From the NCBI GenBank assembly GCA_031556475.1, contig JAVBSY010000145.1:1-24709 (forward strand): a stretch of 24,709 nt of DNA. The letters are read 5' to 3'. The translations under genes were made by a program, and so were the position numbers. How positions within the stretch are numbered: position 1 is the stretch's first letter; each line of letters opens with the position of its first letter. Shown here one piece after another: positions 13,445-20,729 of this stretch. Below the pieces are notes generated by a model. The model made no database searches. It saw only the letters and a program-made list of their open reading frames with translations, and was not told where the DNA came from. Source of the DNA: Azoarcus sp031556475 (GTDB lineage: Bacteria > Pseudomonadota > Gammaproteobacteria > Burkholderiales > Rhodocyclaceae).

Positions 13445-14977
13445 ATGCACGAAATCATTCGCAGGCTGGACGAAAAGCGTGCCGCGGCCCGTCTTGGCGG
13501 TGGGGAAAAGCGCATCGCGGCCCAGCACGCAAAGGGCAAGCTCAGCGCCCGGGAGCGCATCGACTTGCTGCTCGACGAAGGGAGCTTCGAAGAGTGGGAC
13601 ATGTTCAAGGAGCACCGCTGCAATGATTTCGGCATGGCCAAGGTTACCGTACCCGGCGATGGCGTCGTAACCGGCTACGGCACCGTCAATGGGCGGCTGG
13701 TGTTCGTTTTCAGCCAGGACTTCACCGTTTTCGGCGGTGCGCTGTCCCAGGCGCATGCGGAAAAGATCTGCAAGGTGATGGACCACGCGCTGAAAGTGGG
13801 CGCGCCGGTGATCGGCCTCAACGACTCGGGCGGCGCGCGCATCCAGGAAGGCGTGGACTCGCTCGGCGGCTATGCCGACGTGTTCCAGCGTAACGTCATG
13901 GCTTCCGGCGTCATTCCGCAGATTTCCCTCATCATGGGACCGTGCGCGGGCGGTGCGGTGTACTCGCCGGCGATGACCGACTTCATCTTCATGGTGAAAG
14001 ATTCCTCCTATATGTTCGTGACCGGCCCGGAAGTGGTGAAAACGGTGACGCACGAGGAAGTGACCGCCGAGGAACTGGGCGGCGGCGTTACCCACACGAC
14101 CAAGAGCGGCGTGGCCGACCTGGCCTTCAACAACGACGTCGAGGCGCTCACCATGCTGCGCCGCTTCAGCGATTTTCGGCCGTTGTCGAACCGCGAGGCA
14201 CCGCCGGAGCGGCCCAGTCGCGATCCGGCCGACCGCATGGACGAATCGCTCGACACCCTGGTGCCGAGCAATCCCAATCAGCCCTACGACATGAAGGAGC
14301 TGATTTTCAAGATCGTCGATGAATGCGATTTCTTCGAGTTGCAGCGCGACTACGCCAAGAACATCATCATCGGCTTTGGCCGCATGGAAGGACGTACCGT
14401 CGGCATCGTCGCCAACCAGCCGCTGGTACTGGCCGGCTGTCTGGATATCAAGAGCTCGATCAAGGCAGCGCGCTTCGTGCGTTTCTGCGACGCCTTCAAC
14501 ATTCCGGTGGTGACCTTCGTCGACGTCCCTGGCTTCATGCCCGGCACCAGCCAGGAATACGGCGGCATCATCAAGCACGGTGCCAAGCTGCTCTACGCCT
14601 ATGCCGAATGCACGGTGCCGAAGATTACGGTGATTACGCGCAAGGCTTACGGCGGTGCTTACGACGTCATGAGCTCCAAGCACCTGCGTGGCGACGTTAA
14701 CCTCGCGTGGCCGAGCGCCGAAATCGCGGTCATGGGTGCGAAAGGTGCGGTGGAAATCATTTTCCGCGAGGAGAAGGACGATCCCGCGAAGCTTGCCGCA
14801 CGCGAAGCCGAGTACAAGGAAAAGTTCGCCAACCCGTTCATCGCCGCGCAACGTGGCTTCATCGACGACGTCATCATGCCGCACAGTACGCGCAAGCGGA
14901 TTTGCCGCAGCCTGGCGATGTTGCGCGACAAGCAATTGGAAAACCCGTGGCGTAAGCACGGCAACATTCCGCTCTGA
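13445..14977 (+). CDS. pccB: Propionyl-CoA carboxylase, carboxyltransferase (beta) subunit
   Basis: This encodes 510 aa, the normal length. It moves the carboxyl group from carboxybiotin to propionyl-CoA, giving (S)-methylmalonyl-CoA. Two crotonase-like halves are visible. The N-terminal half has GGARIQEGVDSLGGYADVF (from 129) and the oxyanion segment GPCAGGAVYSPAMTDF (165-180). The C-terminal half has FVDVPGFMPGTSQEYGGIIKHGAKLLYAYAE and AYGGAYDVMSSKHLRGD. The Asp407 in GGAYD corresponds, by my alignment from memory, to the position that favours propionyl- over acetyl-CoA in Streptomyces PccB. GGAGG (13434-13438) is 6 nt before ATG 13445, which sets the start. It is separated from the TPR gene by 98 bp carrying a 17-bp palindrome, so it may also have its own promoter. 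pccA follows. Confidence 0.95.
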   Translation: MHEIIRRLDEKRAAARLGGGEKRIAAQHAKGKLSARERIDLLLDEGSFEEWDMFKEHRCNDFGMAKVTVPGDGVVTGYGTVNGRLVFVFSQDFTVFGGALSQAHAEKICKVMDHALKVGAPVIGLNDSGGARIQEGVDSLGGYADVFQRNVMASGVIPQISLIMGPCAGGAVYSPAMTDFIFMVKDSSYMFVTGPEVVKTVTHEEVTAEELGGGVTHTTKSGVADLAFNNDVEALTMLRRFSDFRPLSNREAPPERPSRDPADRMDESLDTLVPSNPNQPYDMKELIFKIVDECDFFELQRDYAKNIIIGFGRMEGRTVGIVANQPLVLAGCLDIKSSIKAARFVRFCDAFNIPVVTFVDVPGFMPGTSQEYGGIIKHGAKLLYAYAECTVPKITVITRKAYGGAYDVMSSKHLRGDVNLAWPSAEIAVMGAKGAVEIIFREEKDDPAKLAAREAEYKEKFANPFIAAQRGFIDDVIMPHSTRKRICRSLAMLRDKQLENPWRKHGNIPL

Positions 14978-15022
14978 GTTCCGCTCCGAATCAGCCGCGT
15001 ATTCAGGAACAACCGGACGAAG

Positions 15023-15058
15023 CTGGAGCGGAGGAGGGTGTTGCAACCCACGCTCCAG
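15023..15058 (+). promoter_or_regulatory. Hairpin between pccB and pccA holding a strong purine-rich motif
   Basis: CTGGAGCG (15023-15030) pairs perfectly with CGCTCCAG (15051-15058), and an inner GGGT/ACCC stem (15036-15039 with 15046-15049) closes a 6-nt loop. A strong ribosome-binding-like GGAGGAGGG lies on its 5' side, about 48 nt before the pccA ATG, too far to be used directly. It has no T-run, so it is not a typical terminator. A role in mRNA processing or subunit balance is possible. Confidence 0.4.
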
Positions 15059-15084
15059 GGTTTGTCCCTTACTGGAAACAACAT

Positions 15085-17073
15085 ATGTTCAAGAAAATTC
15101 TCATTGCGAACCGGGGTGAAATCGCCTGCCGCGTCATCAAGACCGCACGCAAGATGGGTATCGCTACCGTTGCGGTGTATTCCGAGGCGGACAAGGATGC
15201 GCTGCACGTCGAGATGGCCGACGAAGCCGTCTGCATCGGCCCGGCTGCGTCGAAAGAGTCCTATCTGGTGATGGACAAGATCATCGCCGCGTGCAAGCAG
15301 ACCGGCGCGGAGGCCGTGCACCCCGGCTACGGCTTTTTGTCCGAAAACGAAGCCTTCTCGCGTCGGCTGGAAGAGGAAGGCATCATCTTCATCGGCCCCA
15401 AGCACTACTCGGTAGCGGCGATGGGCGACAAGATCGCCTCCAAGAAGCTCGCCAACGAGGCCAAGGTCAACACCATTCCCGGCTATAACGACGCCATTTC
15501 CGGCCCGGAACAGGCTGTCGAAATCGCGCGCGGCATCGGCTATCCGGTCATGATCAAGGCTTCCGCCGGCGGTGGCGGCAAGGGCCTGCGCGTCGCCTTC
15601 AACGACAAGGAAGCCTTTGAAGGCTTTGCCTCGTGCCAGAACGAAGCGCGCAACAGCTTCGGCGACGACCGTGTGTTCATCGAGAAATTCGTCGAAGAGC
15701 CGCGCCACATCGAAATCCAGGTGCTGGGCGATGCTCACGGCAACTGCGTTTATCTGCATGAGCGCGAATGTTCCATCCAGCGCCGCCATCAGAAAGTGAT
15801 CGAAGAAGCGCCCAGCCCCTTCCTCGACCCCGCCACGCGCAAAGCGATGGGCGAGCAGGCGGTGGCCCTGGCCAAGGCGGTGAAGTATCAATCCGCCGGC
15901 ACGGTGGAATTTGTCGTCGGCAAGGACAAATCCTTCTACTTCCTCGAAATGAATACCCGCCTGCAGGTGGAGCACCCGGTTACCGAGTTCATCACCGGCT
16001 TCGATCTGGTAGAGCAGATGATCCGTGTCGCCGCCGGCGAGAAGCTCACTTTCGCGCAGGAAGAGATTCCGCTCAAGGGTTGGGCGATGGAGTGCCGGAT
16101 CAATGCCGAGGATCCCTTCCGCGGCTTCCTGCCTTCCACCGGACGCCTGGTGAAGTTTGCCCCGCCCACCGATGTCGATGGCCAGGTGCGGGTCGATACC
16201 GGCGTGTATGAAGGCGGCGAAATCTCGATGTATTACGATTCGATGATCGCCAAGCTCATCACCTACGGTGCCGATCGCAACGAAGCCATTCGCCGCATGC
16301 GTGACGCGCTCGATGCCTTCGTGATCCGCGGCATCAACTCCAATATCCCCTTCCAGGCCGCGTTGATGCAGCATCCACGCTTTGTCTCGGGCAACTTCAA
16401 TACCGGCTTCATCGCCGAGGAATACCCGAAGGGTTTCGATGCGTCGATGGTGCCGCACGAGCACCCGATGGTGTTCGTGGCTGTGGCCGCAAGCCTGCAC
16501 CGCGCCTTCGAGGATCACGACGCCGAAATCAGCGGCCAGATGCCTGGCCACGAGCGCGAGGTGAGCGATGACTATGTCATCGTCTACGGCGATGTCACCG
16601 CTGATGTCTCCGTCAAGCTGACGTCGGGTGGCTATGCCATCCGTTATGAAGGCCGCGACCATGTGCTCAATACCGATTGGCAGTTCGGCCAGTTGCTGTT
16701 CACCGGCACACTCGACGGCAAGCCTTTCACCATGCAGGTGGAACGCGCGGGCCTCGTCTACCGGCTTGTGCATGCCGGCGCGCGTACCGATTGCCACGTC
16801 ATGAGTGCGCGTGGCGCTGCCATGCTGGCGAAGATGCCGATCAAGCTGCCGCCGGACATGTCCCGCTTCCTGCTCTCGCCCATGCCCGGCCTGCTGCGCG
16901 AAATTGCCGTGGCGGAAGGCCAGGAAGTGAAGGTCGGCGAAAAACTCGCGGTGATCGAGGCCATGAAGATGGAAAACGTCCTGAAGGCCGAACAGGATGG
17001 CAAGGTGAAGAAGATCGTCGCCAGCCCCGGTTCGAGCCTGGCGGTGGATGAAGTCATCATCGAGTTTGAATGA
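15085..17073 (+). CDS. pccA: Propionyl-CoA carboxylase, biotin carboxylase/biotin carrier (alpha) subunit
   Basis: This encodes 662 aa. The N-terminal biotin carboxylase domain starts FKKILIANRGEIACRVI, with HPGYGFLSEN (79-88). The ATP-grasp part has the glycine-rich loop KASAGGGGKG (158-167), then IEIQVLGDAHGN, ERECSIQRRHQKVIEEAPS and EMNTRLQVEHPVTE. A linker (about 450-590) corresponds to the BT domain of PCC-type alpha subunits. The C-terminal biotinyl domain has EAMKMENV with biotin-acceptor Lys628, 34 residues from the end. It carboxylates biotin with ATP and bicarbonate and passes the group to PccB. The domain order and context favour propionyl-CoA; acetyl- or methylcrotonyl-CoA use is less likely. 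The ribosome binding site before ATG 15085 is weak. Two hairpins end the operon. Confidence 0.95.
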   Translation: MFKKILIANRGEIACRVIKTARKMGIATVAVYSEADKDALHVEMADEAVCIGPAASKESYLVMDKIIAACKQTGAEAVHPGYGFLSENEAFSRRLEEEGIIFIGPKHYSVAAMGDKIASKKLANEAKVNTIPGYNDAISGPEQAVEIARGIGYPVMIKASAGGGGKGLRVAFNDKEAFEGFASCQNEARNSFGDDRVFIEKFVEEPRHIEIQVLGDAHGNCVYLHERECSIQRRHQKVIEEAPSPFLDPATRKAMGEQAVALAKAVKYQSAGTVEFVVGKDKSFYFLEMNTRLQVEHPVTEFITGFDLVEQMIRVAAGEKLTFAQEEIPLKGWAMECRINAEDPFRGFLPSTGRLVKFAPPTDVDGQVRVDTGVYEGGEISMYYDSMIAKLITYGADRNEAIRRMRDALDAFVIRGINSNIPFQAALMQHPRFVSGNFNTGFIAEEYPKGFDASMVPHEHPMVFVAVAASLHRAFEDHDAEISGQMPGHEREVSDDYVIVYGDVTADVSVKLTSGGYAIRYEGRDHVLNTDWQFGQLLFTGTLDGKPFTMQVERAGLVYRLVHAGARTDCHVMSARGAAMLAKMPIKLPPDMSRFLLSPMPGLLREIAVAEGQEVKVGEKLAVIEAMKMENVLKAEQDGKVKKIVASPGSSLAVDEVIIEFE

Positions 17074-17081
17074 AGGGCCGC

Positions 17082-17147
17082 AAGGGCCTCAAAAGGCCCT
17101 TCCCGCACTGTTGAAACAAACGCCCCTTCGATGGGGCGTTTGTTTTT
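17082..17147 (+). terminator. Tandem hairpins ending the propionate block
   Basis: The first hairpin (17082-17089 with 17094-17101, arm AAGGGCCT, loop CAAA) starts 9 bp after the pccA stop and lacks a T-run. The second is a strong terminator: AAACAAACGCCCC (17114-17126) pairs with 17133-17145 around a 6-nt loop and runs into TTTTT ending at 17147. Bases 17148-17195 hold nothing recognisable. Confidence 0.92.
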
Positions 17148-17195
17148 CTGGGCGCGTGCAGGGGCGGAACGTCAGGCTCGCATAGAGTGGACAGG

Positions 17196-17231
17196 AAAAA
17201 GCCCACAAGCGGTTTCGCGTTGTGGGCTTTT
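17196..17231 (-). terminator. Rho-independent terminator for tRNA-Ser
   Basis: On the minus strand, 17 nt after the encoded CCA, a 12-bp stem (17220-17231 with 17197-17208, arm AAAAGCCCACAA) closes an 11-nt GC-rich loop and ends in a run of T. It converges with the pccA terminator. Confidence 0.88.
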
Positions 17232-17247
17232 GCCGATTTCATGCATC

Positions 17248-17340
17248 TGGCGGAAACGGAGGGATTCGAACCCTCGATACCTGTTTTGCAGGTATGCTCC
17301 CTTAGCAGGGGAGTGCCTTCGACCTCTCGGCCACGTTTCC
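17248..17340 (-). tRNA. tRNA-Ser (anticodon GCU)
   Basis: The minus strand folds as a class II tRNA of 93 nt including an encoded CCA (17248-17250). The acceptor stem is GGAAACG (17334-17340) with CGTTTCC, and G is the discriminator, as in serine tRNAs. The anticodon stem CTCCC/GGGAG encloses loop CTGCTAA, giving anticodon GCU for AGC and AGU codons. The long variable arm has a 7-bp stem (ATACCTG with CAGGTAT). The T arm contains GGTTCGAATCC. A promoter and a terminator flank it closely. Confidence 0.97.
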
Positions 17341-17354
17341 GTTAAGAACGCGCG

Positions 17355-17383
17355 ACTATAGCCATTTTGCGTCGCGCGGTCAA
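17355..17383 (-). promoter_or_regulatory. Sigma-70 promoter of tRNA-Ser
   Basis: On the minus strand TTGACC (17378-17383) and TATAGT (17355-17360) are exactly 17 bp apart, placing the transcription start a few bases before the mature tRNA. The bases after the -10 (CGCGCG) are a GC-rich discriminator, typical of stringently controlled stable-RNA promoters. It lies in the 59-bp gap after lysC, so the tRNA need not depend on lysC transcription. Confidence 0.85.
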
Positions 17384-17399
17384 TTTCATCGGGCTTTTT

Positions 17400-17882
17400 T
17401 CAGACGCCATTTTCAAGGCCGAAGGCCTTGTGCAGCACGCGAACGGCGAGTTCCAGGTACTTTTCTTCGATCGCCACGGAAATCTTGATTTCCGATGTGG
17501 TGATCATCTGGATGTTGATGCCTTCCTCGGCCAGGGTGCGGAACATTTTCGAGGCCACGCCGGGGTGTGAACGCATGCCGACGCCGACGATGGAAACCTT
17601 TGCCATGGTTTTGTCGCTTTCGACGGCCCGGGCGCCGAAATGGGTTTTCAAGCCTTCGAGCACTTTCACCGCTTTGTCCAGATCGCCGCGCCCGACCGTG
17701 AATGAGAAGTCGGTGGCGCCGTCGTGGCCGATGTTCTGGACGATCATATCCACATCGATGTTGGCGTCGGCGATGGGGCCGAGTATCTGATAGGCAACAC
17801 CGGGTTTATCCGGCACGCCGACGACGGTGAGCTTGGCTTCGTCGCGATTGAAAGCGATACCGGAAATGACGGGCTGTTCCAT
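17400..17882 (-). other. Possible internal translation start for a lysC beta subunit
   Basis: Met249 of LysC (ATG 17880-17882) is preceded by GAGGA (17893-17897, minus strand) with 10 nt spacing. Starting here would give a 160-aa product containing only the two ACT domains. In Corynebacterium glutamicum and Bacillus a beta subunit made in this way, from nearly the same residue, pairs with the full-length chain. Here it is an inference from position and the ribosome-binding-like motif. Confidence 0.42.
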
Positions 17883-18626
17883 GGTGTTGTCTTCCTCAAC
17901 GGTGATCAGAGTCCCTTCGCCTTCTTCCTGGAAGCTCGAAAGGACGCGCAGCTTGACTTTGTATTTGCCAGCGAATTCGACGGAGCGTATTTGCAAGACC
18001 TTTGAGCCGAGGCTGGCCATTTCCAGCATTTCCTCGAAGGTAATGGTGTCGAGCTTGCGTGCTTCGGGGACGATGCGCGGATCGGTCGTGTAAACGCCGT
18101 CCACATCGGTATAGATCTGGCATTCGTCCGCCTTCAGCGCCGCGGCGAGTGCCACCGCTGTGGTGTCGGAGCCGCCGCGGCCCAGTGTCGTGATGTTGCC
18201 CGAGGCATCCACGCCCTGAAAGCCTGCGACGACGACGACGTGGCCCGCATCGAGATCGCCCCGGATCGGCGCGTCGTCGATACTCAGGATACGGGCTTTG
18301 TTGTGGGACGAGTCGGTGAGGATCTTGACCTGTGCGCCGGTGTAGCTCTTGGCCGTTACGCCGGTATCATTGAGCGCCATGCACAGCAGACCGATCGTTA
18401 CCTGCTCGCCCGTGGAAAGTACGACGTCGAGTTCCCTGGGGGTCGGATGATCGGAGATTTCCTTCGTCAAGGCGATGAGGCGGTTGGTTTCGCCGCTCAT
18501 TGCCGAAACCACGACGATGACTTCATGACCCTGGGCGCGGAACTTTGCCACTTTGCGGGCGACGTTCCTGATGCGCTCGGGACTACCCATCGAAGTGCCG
18601 CCGTACTTCTGAACTATCAATGCCAT
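17400..18626 (-). CDS. lysC: Aspartate kinase
   Basis: This encodes 408 aa, the size of monofunctional, ACT-regulated aspartokinases. It phosphorylates aspartate in the first step to lysine, threonine, methionine and diaminopimelate. The kinase domain begins VQKYGGTSMGSPERI (5-19), with VVVSAMSGETNRL, LSTGEQVTIGLL, TTLGRGGSDTTAVALAAAL (146-164) and IYTDVDGVYTTDPR. Two C-terminal ACT domains follow (about 265-408), containing VVGVPDKPGVAYQI and VSIVGVGMRSHPGVASKMF. These bind feedback inhibitors, usually lysine plus threonine. The start is ATG 18626. A TAGAAT box (18663-18668, minus) could be its -10. The tRNA-Ser gene follows on the same strand. Confidence 0.96.
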   Translation of the reverse strand: MALIVQKYGGTSMGSPERIRNVARKVAKFRAQGHEVIVVVSAMSGETNRLIALTKEISDHPTPRELDVVLSTGEQVTIGLLCMALNDTGVTAKSYTGAQVKILTDSSHNKARILSIDDAPIRGDLDAGHVVVVAGFQGVDASGNITTLGRGGSDTTAVALAAALKADECQIYTDVDGVYTTDPRIVPEARKLDTITFEEMLEMASLGSKVLQIRSVEFAGKYKVKLRVLSSFQEEGEGTLITVEEDNTMEQPVISGIAFNRDEAKLTVVGVPDKPGVAYQILGPIADANIDVDMIVQNIGHDGATDFSFTVGRGDLDKAVKVLEGLKTHFGARAVESDKTMAKVSIVGVGMRSHPGVASKMFRTLAEEGINIQMITTSEIKISVAIEEKYLELAVRVLHKAFGLENGV

Positions 18627-18774
18627 TGCCGCATCCGGGTTCGTGGTAGGTAAAGAGGCAGAATTCTACCTAACGGCGGTCTTTTTTGCAGGACTGGATC
18701 AGGATGTGGTCTCCGTGGATCGGAATTATTTCACAACAAGCTGTAAATTTCCGAATATTCCATAATGCCCCTGG

Positions 18775-18804
18775 TTGTATGTGCGCAGAATAGTAATCTA
18801 TACT
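18775..18804 (+). promoter_or_regulatory. Candidate promoter of the XRE regulator gene
   Basis: TTGTAT (18775-18780) and TATACT (18799-18804) are 18 bp apart in the 316-bp gap 18627-18942. This gives a leader of about 130 nt. The rest of the gap holds the lysC promoter region (18640-18700) and the two leader features listed next. Confidence 0.45.
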
Positions 18805-18812
18805 TTAATGCA

Positions 18813-18834
18813 CTATGACTTAAGTAAGTCGTAG
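18813..18834 (+). promoter_or_regulatory. Hairpin at the start of the XRE gene leader
   Basis: CTATGACTT (18813-18821) pairs with AAGTCGTAG (18826-18834) through eight Watson-Crick pairs and one G-T pair around AAGT. It begins just after the predicted transcription start, a position where hairpins often protect an mRNA 5' end; as DNA it could also be an operator. Confidence 0.45.
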
Positions 18835-18903
18835 GAACTTCTCCAGCAGTAGCCAAGTCTCATAGCACATCCGACTGAACAGGTCTGATACGGTTTGCAA
18901 GTT

Positions 18904-18927
18904 TGGCTTCACCATATATGGCTTCAC
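18904..18927 (+). repeat. Short direct repeats just before the XRE gene
   Basis: TGGCTTCAC occurs at 18904-18912 and again at 18919-18927, 15 bp apart, ending 3 bp before the AAGGA ribosome binding site. Binding of the gene's own product here would allow autoregulation, but this is only a suggestion. Confidence 0.45.
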
Positions 18928-18942
18928 ACAAAGGACGGAATC

Positions 18943-19236
18943 ATGAAAAGCGTGGAAAACATTGACGTGCGTGAAATTCGTCGCAAACTGGGTCTGAACC
19001 AGTCGCAATTCTGGTCCAAGATAGGCGTGACCCAGAGCGGCGGATCGCGTTATGAAAGTGGTCGTAATATCCCGCGCCCGGTGCAAGCGTTGCTTCGTCT
19101 TGTGCATATCGAGCAGATCGATATCAACAAGGTGAAGAAAGACGACGTGGAGGTGGCGGAGTATCTCAAGAATACCAATCCCGATCTGTACAAGACGCTG
19201 AAAAAGGAAGCGCGCGCCAAGCGCAAAGAGCGGTAA
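18943..19236 (+). CDS. Small XRE-type helix-turn-helix protein
   Basis: From ATG 18943 this encodes 97 aa. AAGGA (18931-18935) is 7 nt before this ATG; the frame is open farther upstream, but the residues there are unlike a protein start. Residues about 7-60 form an XRE/Cro-type DNA-binding domain: VREIRRKLGLNQSQFWSKIG, then VTQSGGSRYESGRNIPRPVQ, where the recognition helix and the following ESG-R-P pattern are typical. A short basic tail (KKEARAKRKER) ends the protein. No partner toxin gene is adjacent, so it is not an obvious antitoxin. It probably binds DNA as a dimer; targets are unknown. A strong terminator overlaps the end of the convergent radical SAM gene. Confidence 0.88.
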   Translation: MKSVENIDVREIRRKLGLNQSQFWSKIGVTQSGGSRYESGRNIPRPVQALLRLVHIEQIDINKVKKDDVEVAEYLKNTNPDLYKTLKKEARAKRKER

Positions 19237-19276
19237 GGGGTATGTTTGAGTGGGCAGCGTTTGCTGCCAGCGAGAT

Positions 19277-20128
19277 TCAGGGGCTGACGCGAACCGTCAG
19301 CCCCTTTTTCTTTAGTAGTTCGGCAATATTTTCCAGTTCATCCGCAGTCAATGGGGAAAGGTGCGCGGCTTCGGCCTGTTGTGACGGCCGCGCGATTCCA
19401 TACAGCAATACGCCGGCCAGTTGCCCGGGCGAAGCCGCATCGAGCAGCGCCAGATAGGCATCGAGTGCTTCTCTTCGCGGCACTTCGCCATCCCAGCGGA
19501 ACAGGCAGGTTTGCACCCATGTCCGGCACAAGGAAGCGCATGAACGCAGGTTGCGGACAATGGCTTCGGGTTTGAGGCGTACGCCGTTGATCCTTTCGAT
19601 TTCCGCGATTTCTCCGGCATCGACCTTGAACCATACTTCTCCGCCCGCATCACCGATAAGCCGTACGCCTGTGCGTACGGACGTCCGCATCATCAGGCTG
19701 CCATTGGTGATGAGCCGGATGGGGGTGTCGGACAGACCGAATTGCCCGCGCAGACGGATGACGAGTGTGACGATTTCGGGAAAGTTCTCCGCGCTGGTCG
19801 GTTCGCCGTTGCCGGAGAAGGCGACGTCCTGAATGTTGCGCAAGCCTTCCGGGGCATTGCGCGATAGCCAGTCGCCATGCACGAGTGCGTCGAGAAAGCC
19901 GTGTAGTTCTTGTTCCAGCAGAGCAGTGTCGATCGGTGGCGCCTTGCCGCGCGTCAAGCCGGGCACCTGACAGTAGGCGCAATGCCAGTTGCATGCGTTG
20001 TTGGGATTGAGATTGATCCCTATCGAAACGCCACCGGCTCGCCGGGACAAGACCGGATAGACGTACGTCAGTCCCGCCAGGTCACGGTCGTGGTCATGAA
20101 TGGATAGGGGGCGGGCGGTGGATGTCAT
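19277..20128 (-). CDS. Radical SAM protein of unknown function
   Basis: This encodes 283 aa. The 4Fe-4S cluster motif CX3CX2C is Cys46, Cys50 and Cys53 (CNWHCAYC), preceded by GVSIGINLNPNNA. The SAM-binding GGEP-like motif is GNGEP (106-110), and the strand LITNGSLM follows in the usual place. The fold should be a partial TIM barrel that cleaves S-adenosylmethionine to a 5'-deoxyadenosyl radical; the substrate is unknown. No second cluster-type cysteine group is obvious at the C-terminus. It is divergent from a QueD-like gene with a 105-bp gap, which hints at pterin or deazapurine chemistry, but the sequence does not look like canonical QueE. Its last eight codons and stop are part of the terminator of the convergent XRE gene. 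No clear ribosome binding site precedes ATG 20128. Confidence 0.85.
   Translation of the reverse strand: MTSTARPLSIHDHDRDLAGLTYVYPVLSRRAGGVSIGINLNPNNACNWHCAYCQVPGLTRGKAPPIDTALLEQELHGFLDALVHGDWLSRNAPEGLRNIQDVAFSGNGEPTSAENFPEIVTLVIRLRGQFGLSDTPIRLITNGSLMMRTSVRTGVRLIGDAGGEVWFKVDAGEIAEIERINGVRLKPEAIVRNLRSCASLCRTWVQTCLFRWDGEVPRREALDAYLALLDAASPGQLAGVLLYGIARPSQQAEAAHLSPLTADELENIAELLKKKGLTVRVSP
19280..19309 (+). terminator. Terminator of the XRE gene, embedded in the radical SAM coding sequence
   Basis: A perfect 10-bp stem, GGGGCTGACG (19280-19289) with 19295-19304, loop CGAAC, is followed by TTTTT. It lies 43 bp after the XRE stop and begins one base from the radical SAM stop codon (19277-19279, minus), so the same bases encode GLTVRVSP of that protein. 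Confidence 0.9.
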
Positions 20129-20233
20129 TGCGGGTGCAGCTTGTGTCGTGGCGGATGGGAAGGGAGCTAAAGCTTAGCTTAAAAGGCCAATGTTACAATC
20201 GGACGTCAACATGCCTGATTTTCCGAGGTTTTC

Positions 20234-20683
20234 ATGCGCATCACCCGCCGTCTGGAATTCGATGCCGGTCACCGAATTCCAGACCATGCCAGCCAATGTC
20301 GCCATCTGCACGGCCATCGCTATGCGATGGAGATCACTTTGTCCGGCGATGTGATCGATGCCGCCGGGCGGGCGGACAACGGCATGGTGATGGATTTTGC
20401 CGATATCAAGAAGATCGCCGCCGAGCTGGTTGTCGATCGCTGGGATCACGCTTTTCTTGCCTATCGCGGCGATACCGTGGTGACGGCGTTTCTCGCATCG
20501 CTGCCCGAGCATAAGACGGTGTTGCTGGACGTTGTGCCGACCGCGGAAAATCTGGCTGCCGAGGCATTCCGTATTCTTGAACCCGCTTACCGCGGCACCT
20601 ACGGGAACAGCTTGCGCCTGGAAAAGGTTCGTCTTTACGAAACGCCCAACTGTTGGGCTGATGCGTTGCGTGGCGAGGTCTGA
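20234..20683 (+). CDS. queD: 6-carboxy-5,6,7,8-tetrahydropterin synthase (QueD-like)
   Basis: This encodes 149 aa. The enzyme turns dihydroneopterin triphosphate into carboxytetrahydropterin in queuosine synthesis; the family also contains 6-pyruvoyl-tetrahydropterin synthases. Zinc ligands are His13 (FDAGHRI), His26 and His28 in the motif C22-x3-HGH, with Cys22 as the catalytic-type thiol. PTAENLAAEAF and the ending LYETPNCWA are also typical. GAGG (20225-20228) lies 5 nt before ATG 20234. It is divergent from the radical SAM gene; no queC or canonical queE is in the window. It converges with the desaturase gene across 46 bp. Confidence 0.92.
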   Translation: MRITRRLEFDAGHRIPDHASQCRHLHGHRYAMEITLSGDVIDAAGRADNGMVMDFADIKKIAAELVVDRWDHAFLAYRGDTVVTAFLASLPEHKTVLLDVVPTAENLAAEAFRILEPAYRGTYGNSLRLEKVRLYETPNCWADALRGEV

Positions 20684-20729
20684 GTCCGTCCTGAAACAGT
20701 GCCGTTGCCCTGGTTTCTGTCCCAGGCAT

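Noticed and set aside
14659..16797. Very long minus-strand open frame (about 712 codons) opposite pccA and the end of pccB
   Set aside because: pccA and pccB are certain on the plus strand. The antisense frame shows no domain and mirrors their codon pattern. The similar frame at 13442-15046 was rejected for the same reason.
18895..18942. Upstream extension of the XRE protein to 18895
   Set aside because: The start would be TTG without a ribosome binding site and would code through the leader repeats; ATG 18943 has AAGGA at good spacing.
18943..19236. Toxin-antitoxin system around the XRE protein
   Set aside because: No small toxin-like gene lies next to it; neighbours are lysC and a radical SAM gene on the opposite strand.
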